Positions 1 through 11,300 of a DNA stretch of 64,000 nt are shown one piece after another. Position 1 is the first letter of the stretch; the number at the start of each line of letters is the position of its first letter. The notes under the pieces were generated by a model that saw only the letters and a list, made by a program, of their open reading frames with translations, did no database searches and was not told the origin of the DNA. Source of the DNA: Eutreptiella sp. 'Long Island Sound 2002' (lineage: Eukaryota; Euglenozoa; Euglenophyceae; Eutreptiales; Eutreptiaceae); NCBI GenBank assembly GCA_964036045.1, contig OZ038380.1:167283872-167347871 (forward strand). Direction: 5' to 3'. Made by a program: the position numbers and the translations under genes.

Positions 1-640
1 GGGAGCCTGGTTAAGTGGTGTGGTCCGGTGTGGGAGCCGGGTTAAGTGGTGTGGTCCGGTGTGGGAGCCGGGTTAAGTGGTGAGGTCCGGTGTGGGAGCC
101 GGGTTAAGTGGTGTGGTCCGGTGTGGGAGCCGGGTTAAGTGGTGTGGTCCGGTGTGGGAGCCGGGGTATATGGTGTGGTCCGGTGTGGGAGCCGGGTTAA
201 GTGGTGTGGTCCGGTGTGGGAGCCGGATTAAGTGGTGTGGTCCGGTGTGGGGGCCGGGTTAAGTGTTGTGGTCCGGGGTGGGAGCCGGGTTAAGTGGTGT
301 GGTCCGGTGTGGGAGCCGGATTAAGTGGTGTGGTCCGGTGTGGGAGCCGGGTTAAGTGGCGTGGTCCGGTGTGGGAGCCGGGTTAAGTGGTGTGGTCCGG
401 TGTGGGAGCCGGGTTAAGTGGTGTGGTCCGGTGTGGGAGCCAGGTTAAGTGGTGTGGTCCGGTGTGGGAGCCGGATTAAGTGGTGTGGTCCGGTGTGGGA
501 GCCGGGTTAAGTGGTGTGGTCCGGTGTGGGAGCCGCGTTAAGTGGTGTGGTACGGTGTGGGTGCCGGGTTAAGTGGTGTGGTCCGGTGTGGGAGCCGGGT
601 TAAGTGGTGTGGTCCGGTGTGGGAGCCGGATTAAATGGTG
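1..640 (+). repeat. Partial copy of the segment found at 5.86-6.5 kb
   Basis: The first few hundred bases carry the same ordered variants as the segment starting near 5,863: an AGCCTGG unit, then a GTGAGGTCC unit, then a GTTGTGGTCCGGGG unit (264 here, 6,123 there). The spacing is 5,859 bp, exactly 189 units. This suggests the window opens inside another related copy of the 5.9-7.8 kb block, so the long-range duplication pattern probably continues to the left of the window. Confidence 0.65.
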
Positions 641-3008
641 TGGTCCGGTGTGGGAGCCGGGTTAAGTGGTGTGGTCCGGTGTGGGAGCCGGGTTAAGTGG
701 TGTGGTCCGGTGTGGGAGCCGGGTTAAGTGGTGTGGTCCGGTGTGGGAGCCGGGTTAAGTGGTGTGGTCCGGTGTGGGAGCCGGGTTAAATGGTGTGGTC
801 CGGTGTGGGAGCCGGGTTAAGTGGTGTGGTCCGGTGTGGGAGCCAGGTTAACTGGTGTGGTCCGGTGTGGGAGCCGGATTAAATGGTGTGGTCCGGTGTG
901 GGAGCCGGGTTAAGTGTTGTGGTCCGGTGTGGGAGCCGGGTTACTTGGTATGGTCCAGTGTGGGAGCCGGATTAAGTGGTGTGGTCCGGTGTGGGAGCTG
1001 GGTTAAGTGGTGTGGTCCGGTGTGGGAGCGGGATCAAATGGTGTGGTCCGGTGTGGGAGCCGGGTTAAGTGGTGTGGTCCGGTGTGCGAGCCGGGTTAAG
1101 TGGTGTGGTCCGGTGTGGGAGCCGGGTTAAGTGGTGTGGTCCGGTGTGGGAGCCGGATTAAGTGGTGTGGTCCGGTGTGGGAGCCGGGTTAAGTGGTGTG
1201 GTCCGGTGTGGGAGCCAGGTTAAGTGGTGTGGTCCGGTGTGGGAGCCGGATTAAATGGTGTGGTCCGGTGTGGGAGCCGGGTTAAGTGGTGTGGTCCGGT
1301 GTGGGAGCCGGGTTACTTGGTATGGTCCAGTGTGGGAGCCGGATTAAGTGGTGTGGTCCGGTGTGGGAGCTGGGTTAAGTGAGGTGGTCCGGTGTGGGAG
1401 CCGGATTAAGTGGTGTGGTCCGGTGTGGGAGCCGGGTTAAGCGGTGTGGTCCGGTGTGGGAGCCGGATTAAGTGGTGTGGTCCGGTGTGGGAGCCCGATT
1501 AAGTGGTGTGGTCCGGTGTGGGAGCCGGGTTAAGTGGTGTGGTCCCGTGTGGGAGCCGGATTAAGTGGTGTGGTCCGGTGTGGGAGCCGGGTTAAGTGGT
1601 GTGGTCCGGTGTGGGAGCCGGATTAAGTGGTGTGGTCCGGTGTGGGAGCCGGGTTAAGTGGTGTGGTCCGGTGTGGGAGCCGGGTTATGTGTTGTGGTCC
1701 GGTGTGGGAGCCGGGTTAAGTGGTGTGGTCCGGTGTGGGAGCCGGGCTAAGTGGTGTGGTCCGGTGTGGGAGCCGGATTAAGTGGTGTGGTCCGGTGTGG
1801 GAGCCGGGTTAAGTGGTGTGGTCCGGTGTGGGAGCCGGGTTAAGTGGTGTGGTCCGGTGTGGGAGCCGGGTTAAGTGGTGTGGTCCGGTTTGGGAGCCGG
1901 GTTAAATGGTGTGGTCCGGTGTGGGAGCCGGGTTAAGCGGTGTGGTCCGGTGTGGGAGCCGGGTTAAGTGGTGTGGTCCGGTGTGGGAGCCGGGTTAAGT
2001 GGTGTGGTCCGGTGTGGGAGCCGGGTTAAGCGGTGTGGTCCGGTGTGGGAGCCGGGTTAAGTGGTGTGGTCCGGTGTGGGAGCCGGGTTAAGTGGTGTGG
2101 TCCGGTGTGGGAGCCGGGTTAAGTGGTGTGGTCCGGTGTGGGAGCCGGATTAAGTGGTGTGGTCCGGTGTGGGAGCCGGATTAAGCGGTGTGGTCCGGTG
2201 TGGGAGCCGGATTAAGTGGTCTGGTCCGGTGTGGGAGCCGGATTAAGTGGTGTGGTCCGGTGTGGGAGCCGGGTTAAGTGGTGTGGTCCGGTGTGGGAGC
2301 CGGATTAAGTGGTGTGGTCCGGTGTGGGAGCCGGGTTAAGTGGTGTGGTCCGGTGTGGGAGCCGGATTAAGTGGTGTGGTCCGGTGTGGGAGCCGGGTTA
2401 AGTGGTGTGGTCCGGTGTGGGAGCCGGGTTAAGTGGTGTGGTCCGGTGTGGGAGCCGGGTTAAGTGGTGTGGTCCGGTGTGGGAGCCGGGTTAAATGGTG
2501 TGGTCCGGTGTGGGAGCCGGATTAAATGGTGTGGTCCGGTGAGGGAGCCGGGTTAAGTGGTGTGGTCCGGTGTGGGAGCCGGATTAAATGGTGTGGTCCG
2601 GTGTGGGAGCCAGGCTAAGTGGTGGGGTCCGGTGTGGGAGCCGGGTTAAGTAGCGTGGTCCGGTGTGGGAGCCGGGTTAAGTGGTGTGGTCCGGTGTGGG
2701 AGCCGGATTAAGTGGTGTGGTCCGGTGTGGGAGCCGGATTAAGCGGTGTGGTCCGGTGTGGGAGCCGGGTTAAGTGGTCTGGTCCGGTGTGGGAGCCGGA
2801 TTAAGTGGTGTGGTCCGGTGTGGGAGCCGGGTTAAGTGGTGTGGTCCGGTGTGGGAGCCGGGTTAAGTGGTGTGGTCCGGTGTGGGAGCCGGGCTAAGTG
2901 GTGTGGTCCGGTGTGGGAGCCGGATTAAGTGGTGTGGTCCGGTGTGGGAGCCGGGTTAAGTGGTGTGGTCCGGTGTGGGAGCCGGGTTAAGTGGTGTGGT
3001 CCGGTGTG

Positions 3009-6000
3009 GGAGCCGGGTTAAGTGGTGTGGTCCGGTGTGGGAGCCGGGTTAAGTGGTGTGGTCCGGTTTGGGAGCCGGGTTAAATGGTGTGGTCCGGTGT
3101 GGGAGCCAGGCTAAGTGGTGGGGTCCGGTGTGGGAGCCGGGTTAAGTAGCGTGGTCCGGTGTGGGAGCCGGGTTAAGTGGTGTGGTCCGGTGTGGGAGCC
3201 GGGTTAAGTGGTGTGGTCCGGTGTGGGAGCCGGGTTAAGTGGTGTGGTCCGGTGTGGGAGCCGGGTTAAGTGGTGTGGTCCGGTGTGGGAGCCGGGTTAA
3301 GTGGTGTGGTCCGGTTTGGGAGCCGGGTTAAATGGTGTGGTCCGGTGTGGGAGCCGGGTTAAGCGGTGTGGTCCGGTGTGGGAGCCGGGTTAAGTGGTGT
3401 GGTCCGGTGTGGGAGCCGGATTAAGTGGTGTGGTCCGGTGTGGGAGCCGGGTTAAGTGGTGTGGTCCGGTGTGGGAGCCGGATTAAGTGGTGTGGTCCGG
3501 TGTGGGAGCCGGGTTGAGTGGTGTGGTCCGGTGTGGGAGCCGGATTAAGTGGTGTGGTCCGGTGTGGGAGCCGGGTTAAGTGGTGTGGTCCGGTGTGGGA
3601 GCCGGGTTAAGTGGTGTGGTCCGGTGTGGGAGCCGGGTTAAGTGATGTGGTCCGGTGTGGGAGCCGGGTTAAATGGTGTGGTCCGGTGTGGGAGCCGGGT
3701 TAAGCGGTGTGGTCCGGTGTGGGAGCCGGGTTAAGTGGTGTGGTCCGGTGTGGGAGCCGGGTTAAGTGGTGTGGTCCGGTGTGGGAGCCGGGTTAAGCGG
3801 TGTGGTCCGGTGTGGGAGCCGGGTTAAGTGGTGTGGTCCGGTGTGGGAGCCGGGTTAAGTGGTGTGGTCCGGTGTGGGAGCCGGGTTAAGTGGTGTGGTC
3901 CGGTGTGGGAGCCGGATTAAGTGGTGTGGTCCGGTGTGGGAGCCGGGTTAAGCGGTGTGGTCCGGTGTGGGAGCCGGGTTAAGTGGTCTGGTCCGGTGTG
4001 GGAGCCGGATTAAGTGGTGTGGTCCGGTGTGGGAGCCGGGTTAAGTGGTGTGGTCCGGTGTGGGAGCCGGATTAAGTGGTGTGGTCCGGTGTGGGAGCCG
4101 GGTTAAGTGGTGTGGTCCGGTGTGGGAGCCGGATTAAGTGGTGTGGTCCGGTGTGGGAGCCGGGTTAAGTGGTGTGGTCCGGTGTGGGAGCCGGGTTAAG
4201 TGGTGTGGTCCGGTGTGGGAGCCGGGTTAAGTGGTGTGGTCCGGTGTGGGAGCCGGGTTGTGTGGTGTGGTCCGGTGTGGGAGCCGGATTAAATGGTGTG
4301 GTCCGGTGAGGGAGCCGGGTTAAGTGGTGTGGTCCGGTGTGGGAGCCGGATTAAATGGTGTGGTCCGGTGTGGGAGCCAGGCTAAGTGGTGGGGTCCGGT
4401 GTGGGAGCCGGGTTAAGTAGCGTGGTCCGGTGTGGGAGCCGGGTTAAGTGGTGTGGTCCGGTGTGGGAGCCGGGCTAAGTGGTGTGGTCCGGTGTGGGAG
4501 CCGGATTAAGTGGTGTGGTCCGGTGTGGGAGCCGGGTTAAGTGGTGTGGTCCGGTGTGGGAGCCGGGTTAAGTGGTGTGGTCCGGTGTGGGAGCCGGGTT
4601 AAGTGGTGTGGTCCGGTGTGGGAGCCGGGTTAAGTGGTGTGGTCCGGTGTGGGAGCCGGGTTAAGTGGTGTGGTCCGGTGTGGGAGCCGGGTTAAGTGGT
4701 GTGGTCCGGTTTGGGAGCCGGGTTAAATGGTGTGGTCCGGTGTGGGAGCCGGGTTAAGCGGTGTGGTCCGGTGTGGGAGCCGGGTTAAATGGTGTGGTCC
4801 GGTGTGGGAGCCGGATTAAGTGGTGTGGTCCGGTGTGGGAGCCGGGTTAAGTGGTGTGGTCCGGTGTGGGAGCCGGATTAAGTGGTGTGGTCCGGTGTGG
4901 GAGCCGGGTTGAGTGGTGTGGTCCGGTGTGGGGGCCGGATTAAGTGGTGTGGTCCGGTGTGGGAGCCGGGTTAAGTGGTGTGGTCCGGTGTGGGAGCCGG
5001 GTTAAGTGGTGTGGTCCGGTGTGGGAGCCGGGTTAAGTGATGTGGTCCGGTGTGGGGGCCGGGTTAAATGGTGTGGTCCGGTGTGGGAGCCGGATTAAAT
5101 GGTGTGGTCCGGTGAGGGAGCCGGGTTAAGTGGTATGGTCCGGTGTGGGAGCCGGATTAAGTGGTGTGGTCCGGTGTGGGAGCCGGGTTAAGTGGTGTGG
5201 TCCGGTGTGGGAGCCGGATTAAGTGGTGTGGTCCGGTGTGGGTGCCGGATTAAGTGGTGTGGTCCGGTGAGGGAGCCGGGTTAAGTGGTGTGGTCCGGTG
5301 TGGGAGCCGGATTAAATGGTGTGGTCCGGTGTGGGAGCCGGGTTAAGTGGTGGGGTCCGGTGTGGGAGCCCGGTTAAGTGGTGTGGTCCGGTGTGGGAGC
5401 CGGGTTAAATGGTGTGGTCCGGTGTGGGAGCCGGGTTAAGTGGTGGGGTCCAGTGTGGGAGCCGGGTTAAGTAGCGTGGTCCGGTGTGGGAGCCGGGTTA
5501 AGTGGTGTGGTCCGGTGTGGGAGCCGGGCTAAGTGGTGTGGTCCGGTGTGGGAGCCGGATTAAGTGGTGTGGTCCGGTGTGGAAGCCGGGTTAAGTGGTG
5601 TGGTCCGGCGTGGGAGCCGGGTTAAGTGGTGTGGTCCGGTGTGGGAGCCGGATTAAGTGGTGTGGTCCGGTGTGGGATCCAGGTTAAGTGGTGTGGTCCG
5701 GTGTGGGAGCCGGGTTAAGTGGTGTGGTCCGGTGTGGGAGCCGGGTTAAGTGGTGTGGTCCGGTTTGGGAGCCGGGTTAAATGATGTGGTCCGGTGTGGG
5801 AGCCGGGTTAAGTGGTGTGGTCCGGTGTGGGAGCCGGATTAAGTGGTGTGGTCCGGTGTGGGAGCCTGGTTAAGTGGTGTGGTCCAGTGTGGGAGCCGGG
5901 TTAAGTGGTGTGGTCCGGTGTGGGAGCCGGGTTAAGTGGTGAGGTCCGTTGTGGGAGCCGGGTTAAGTGGTGTGGTCCGGTGTGGGAGCCGGGTTAAGTG

Positions 6001-8340
6001 GTGTGGTCCGGTGTGGGAGGTGGATTAAATGGTGTGGTCCGGTGTGGGAGCCGGGTTAAGTGGTGTGGTCCGGTGTGGGAGCCGGATTAAGTGGTGTGGT
6101 CCGGTGTGGGAGCCGGGTTAAGTGTTGTGGTCCGGGGTGGGAGCCGGGTTAAGTGGTGTGGTCCGGTGTGGGAGCCGGATTAAGTGGTGTGGTCCGGTGT
6201 GGGAGCCGGGTTAAGTGGCGTGGTCCGGTGTGGGAGCCGGGTTAAGTGGTGTGGTCCGGTGTGGGAGCCGGGTTAAGTGGCGTGGTCCGGTGTGGGAGCC
6301 GGGTTAAGTGGTGTGGTCCGGTGTGGGAGCCGGATTAAGTGGTGTGGTCCGGTGTGGGAGCCGGGTTAAGTGGTGTGGTCCGGTGTGGGAGCCGCGTTAA
6401 GTGGTGTGGTCCGGTGTGGGAGCCGGGTTAAGGGGTGTGGTCCGGTGTGGGAGCCGGATTAAATGGTGTGGTCCGGTGTGGGAGCCGGATTAAGTGGTGT
6501 GGTCCGGTGTGGGAGCCGGGTTAAGTGGTGTGGTCCGGTGTGGGAGCCGGGTTAAGTGGTGTGGTCCGGTGTGGGAGCCGGGTTAAGTGGTGTGGTCCGG
6601 TGTGGGAGCCGGGTTAAATGGTGTGGTCCGGTGTGGGAGCCGGATTAAATGGTGTGGTCCGGTGAGGGAGCCGGGTTAAGTGGTATGGTCCGGTGTGGGA
6701 GCCGGATTAAGTGGTGTGGTCCGGTGTGGGAGCCGGGTTAAGTGGTGTGGTCCGGTGTGGGAGCCGGATTAAGTGGTGTGGTCCGGTGTGGGAGCCGGGT
6801 TAAGTGGTGTGGTCCGGTGTGGGAGCCGGATTAAGTGGTGTGGTCCGGTGTGGGAGCCTGGTTAAGTGGTGTGGTCCAGTGTGGGAGCCGGGTTAAGTGG
6901 TGTGGTCCGGTGTGGGAGCCGGCTTAAGTGGTGAGGTCCGTTGTGGGAGCCGGGTTAAGTGGTGTGGTCCGGTGTGGGAGCCGGGTTAAGTGGTGTGGTC
7001 CGGTGTGGGAGGTGGATTAAATGGTGTGGTCCGGTGTGGGAGCCGGGTTAAGTGGTGTGGTCCGGTGTGGGAGCCGGATTAAGTGGTGTGGTCCGGTGTG
7101 GGAGCCGGGTTAAGTGTTGTGGTCCGGGGTGGGAGCCGGGTTAAGTGGTGTGGTCCGGTGTGGGAGCCGGATTAAGTGGTGTGGTCCGGTGTGGGAGCCG
7201 GGTTAAGTGGCGTGGTCCGGTGTGGGAGCCGGGTTAAGTGGTGTGGGCCGGTGTGGGAGCCGGGTTAAGTGGCGTGGTCCGGTGTGGGAGCCGGGTTAAG
7301 TGGTGTGGTCCGGTGTGGGAGCCGGATTAAGTGGTGTGGTCCGGTGTGGGAGCCGGGTTAAGTGGTGTGGTCCGGTGTGGGAGCCGCGTTAAGTGGTGTG
7401 GTACGGTGTGGGAGCCGGGTTAAGTGGTGTGGTCCGGTGTGGGAGCCGGGTTAAGTGGTGTGGTCCGGTGTGGGAGCCGGATTAAGTGGTGTGGTCCGGT
7501 GTGGGAGCCGGGTTAAGTGGTGTGGTCCGGTGTGGGAGCCGGGTTAAGTGGTGTGGTCCGGTGTGGGAGCCGGGTTAAGTGGCGGGGTCCGGTGTGGGAG
7601 CCGGGTTAAATGGTGTGGTCCGGTGTGGGAGCCGGATTAAATGGTGTGGTCCGGTGAGGGAGCCGGGTTAAGTGGTATGGTCCGGTGTGGGAGCCGGATT
7701 AAGTGGTGTGGTCCGGTGTGGGAGCCGGGTTAAGTGGTGTGGTCCGGTGTGGGAGCCGGATTAAGTGGTGTGGTCCGGTGTGGGTGCCGGATTAAGTGGT
7801 GTGGTCCGGTGAGGGAGCCGGGTTAAGTGGTGTGGTCCGGTGTGGGAGCCGGATTAAATGGTGTGGTCCGGTGTGGGAGCCGGGTTAAGTGGTGGGGTCC
7901 GGTGTGGGAGCCGGGTTAAGTGGTGTGGTCCGGTGTGGGAGCCGGATTAAATGGTGTGGTCCGGTGTGGGAGCCAGGCTAAGTGGTGGGGTCCAATGTGG
8001 GAGCCGGGTTAAGTAGCGTGGTCCGGTGTGGGAGCCGGGTTAAGTGGTGTGGTCCGGTGTGGGAGCCGGGCTAAGTGGTGTGGTCCGGTGTGGGAGCCGG
8101 ATTCAGTGGTGTGGTCCGGTGTGGGAGCCGGGTTAAGTGGTGTGGTCCGGTGTGGGAGCCGGGTTAAGTGGTGTGGTCCGGTGTGGGAGCCGGATTAAGT
8201 GGTGTGGTCCGGTGTGGGAGCCGGGTTAAGTGGTGTGGTCCGGTGTGGGAGCCGGGTTAAGTGGTGTGGTCCGGTGTGGGAGACGGATTAAGTGGTGTGG
8301 TCCGGTGTGGGAGCCGGGTTAAGTGTTGTGGTCCGGGGTG
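3009..8340 (+). repeat. 5,332-bp higher-order repeat, copy 1 (172 units)
   Basis: This segment is repeated immediately downstream with a constant offset of 5,332 bp (172 x 31). Rare unit variants that keep this offset include CCGGTTTGGG (3,067/8,399), TAGCG (3,147/8,479; 4,418/9,750; 5,472/10,804; 8,014/13,346), AGTGATG (3,641/8,973) and GGGAGACGG (8,281/13,613). Only a few differences were seen by eye, for example ATTCAG at 8,102 against ATTAAG, and a GGGGGCC near 4,930 against GGGAGCC. The left boundary lies near 3,009; upstream of it the variants no longer match. Confidence 0.9.
5863..7772 (+). repeat. Nested 992-bp tandem duplication (32 units)
   Basis: Within copy 1 of the 5.3-kb block, a 992-bp segment is itself duplicated. 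Paired markers are AGCCTGG (5,863/6,855), GAGGTCCGTT (5,941/6,933), GGAGGTGG (6,017/7,009), TGTTG (6,123/7,115) and GTGAGG (6,662/7,654). The second copy diverges near 7,770. The same nested pair is inherited by copy 2 (for example 11,273/12,265), so the 992-bp duplication is older than the 5,332-bp one. Confidence 0.85.
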
Positions 8341-11300
8341 GGAGCCGGGTTAAGTGGTGTGGTCCGGTGTGGGAGCCGGGTTAAGTGGTGTGGTCCGGTT
8401 TGGGAGCCGGGTTAAATGGTGTGGTCCGGTGTGGGAGCCAGGCTAAGTGGTGGGGTCCGGTGTGGGAGCCGGGTTAAGTAGCGTGGTCCGGTGTGGGAGC
8501 CGGGTTAAGTGGTGTGGTCCGGTGTGGGAGCCGGGTTAAGTGGTGTGGTCCGGTGTGGGAGCCGGGTTAAGTGGTGTGGTCCGGTGTGGGAGCCGGGTTA
8601 AGTGGTGTGGTCCGGTGTGGGAGCCGGGTTAAGTGGTGTGGTCCGGTTTGGGAGCCGGGTTAAATGGTGTGGTCCGGTGTGGGAGCCGGGTTAAGCGGTG
8701 TGGTCCGGTGTGGGAGCCGGGTTAAGTGGTGTGGTCCGGTGTGGGAGCCGGATTAAGTGGTGTGGTCCGGTGTGGGAGCCGGGTTAAGTGGTGTGGTCCG
8801 GTGTGGGAGCCGGATTAAGTGGTGTGGTCCGGTGTGGGAGCCGGGTTGAGTGGTGTGGTCCGGTGTGGGAGCCGGATTAAGTGGTGTGGTCCGGTGTGGG
8901 AGCCGGGTTAAGTGGTGTGGTCCGGTGTGGGAGCCGGGTTAAGTGGTGTGGTCCGGTGTGGGAGCCGGGTTAAGTGATGTGGTCCGGTGTGGGAGCCGGG
9001 TTAAATGGTGTGGTCCGGTGTGGGAGCCGGGTTAAGCGGTGTGGTCCGGTGTGGGAGCCGGGTTAAGTGGTGTGGTCCGGTGTGGGAGCCGGGTTAAGTG
9101 GTGTGGTCCGGTGTGGGAGCCGGGTTAAGCGGTGTGGTCCGGTGTGGGAGCCGGGTTAAGTGGTGTGGTCCGGTGTGGGAGCCGGGTTAAGTGGTGTGGT
9201 CCGGTGTGGGAGCCGGGTTAAGTGGTGTGGTCCGGTGTGGGAGCCGGATTAAGTGGTGTGGTCCGGTGTGGGAGCCGGGTTAAGCGGTGTGGTCCGGTGT
9301 GGGAGCCGGGTTAAGTGGTCTGGTCCGGTGTGGGAGCCGGATTAAGTGGTGTGGTCCGGTGTGGGAGCCGGGTTAAGTGGTGTGGTCCGGTGTGGGAGCC
9401 GGATTAAGTGGTGTGGTCCGGTGTGGGAGCCGGGTTAAGTGGTGTGGTCCGGTGTGGGAGCCGGATTAAGTGGTGTGGTCCGGTGTGGGAGCCGGGTTAA
9501 GTGGTGTGGTCCGGTGTGGGAGCCGGGTTAAGTGGTGTGGTCCGGTGTGGGAGCCGGGTTAAGTGGTGTGGTCCGGTGTGGGAGCCGGGTTAAATGGTGT
9601 GGTCCGGTGTGGGAGCCGGATTAAATGGTGTGGTCCGGTGAGGGAGCCGGGTTAAGTGGTGTGGTCCGGTGTGGGAGCCGGATTAAATGGTGTGGTCCGG
9701 TGTGGGAGCCAGGCTAAGTGGTGGGGTCCGGTGTGGGAGCCGGGTTAAGTAGCGTGGTCCGGTGTGGGAGCCGGGTTAAGTGGTGTGGTCCGGTGTGGGA
9801 GCCGGGCTAAGTGGTGTGGTCCGGTGTGGGAGCCGGATTAAGTGGTGTGGTCCGGTGTGGGAGCCGGGTTAAGTGGTGTGGTCCGGTGTGGGAGCCGGGT
9901 TAAGTGGTGTGGTCCGGTGTGGGAGCCGGGTTAAGTGGTGTGGTCCGGTGTGGGAGCCGGGTTAAGTGGTGTGGTCCGGTGTGGGAGCCGGGTTAAGTGG
10001 TGTGGTCCGGTGTGGGAGCCGGGTTAAGTGGTGTGGTCCGGTTTGGGAGCCGGGTTAAATGGTGTGGTCCGGTGTGGGAGCCGGGTTAAGCGGTGTGGTC
10101 CGGTGTGGGAGCCGGGTTAAATGGTGTGGTCCGGTGTGGGAGCCGGATTAAGTGGTGTGGTCCGGTGTGGGAGCCGGGTTAAGTGGTGTGGTCCGGTGTG
10201 GGAGCCGGATTAAGTGGTGTGGTCCGGTGTGGGAGCCGGGTTGAGTGGTGTGGTCCGGTGTGGGAGCCGGATTAAGTGGTGTGGTCCGGTGTGGGAGCCG
10301 GGTTAAGTGGTGTGGTCCGGTGTGGGAGCCGGGTTAAGTGGTGTGGTCCGGTGTGGGAGCCGGGTTAAGTGATGTGGTCCGGTGTGGGGGCCGGGTTAAA
10401 TGGTGTGGTCCGGTGTGGGAGCCGGATTAAATGGTGTGGTCCGGTGAGGGAGCCGGGTTAAGTGGTATGGTCCGGTGTGGGAGCTGGATTAAGTGGTGTG
10501 GTCCGGTGTGGGAGCCGGGTTAAGTGGTGTGGTCCGGTGTGGGAGCCGGATTAAGTGGTGTGGTCCGGTGTGGGTGCCGGATTAAGTGGTGTGGTCCGGT
10601 GAGGGAGCCGGGTTAAGTGGTGTGGTCCGGTGTGGGAGCCGGATTAAATGGTGTGGTCCGGTGTGGGAGCCGGGTTAAGTGGTGGGGTCCGGTGTGGGAG
10701 CCCGGTTAAGTGGTGTGGTCCGGTGTGGGAGCCGGGTTAAATGGTGTGGTCCGGTGTGGGAGCCGGGTTAAGTGGTGGGGTCCAGTGTGGGAGCCGGGTT
10801 AAGTAGCGTGGTCCGGTGTGGGAGCCGGGTTAAGTGGTGTGGTCCGGTGTGGGAGCCGGGCTAAGTGGTGTGGTCCGGTGTGGGAGCCGGATTAAGTGGT
10901 GTGGTCCGGTGTGGAAGCCGGGTTAAGTGGTGTGGTCCGGCGTGGGAGCCGGGTTAAGTGGTGTGGTCCGGTGTGGGAGCCGGATTAAGTGGTGTGGTCC
11001 GGTGTGGGATCCAGGTTAAGTGGTGTGGTCCGGTGTGGGAGCCGGGTTAAGTGGTGTGGTCCGGTGTGGGAGCCGGGTTAAGTGGTGTGGTCCGGTTTGG
11101 GAGCCGGGTTAAATGATGTGGTCCGGTGTGGGAGCCGGGTTAAGTGGTGTGGTCCGGTGTGGGAGCCGGATTAAGTGGTGTGGTCCGGTGTGGGAGCCTG
11201 GTTAAGTGGTGTGGTCCAGTGTGGGAGCCGGGTTAAGTGGTGTGGTCCGGTGTGGGAGCCGGGTTAAGTGGTGAGGTCCGTTGTGGGAGCCGGGTTAAGT

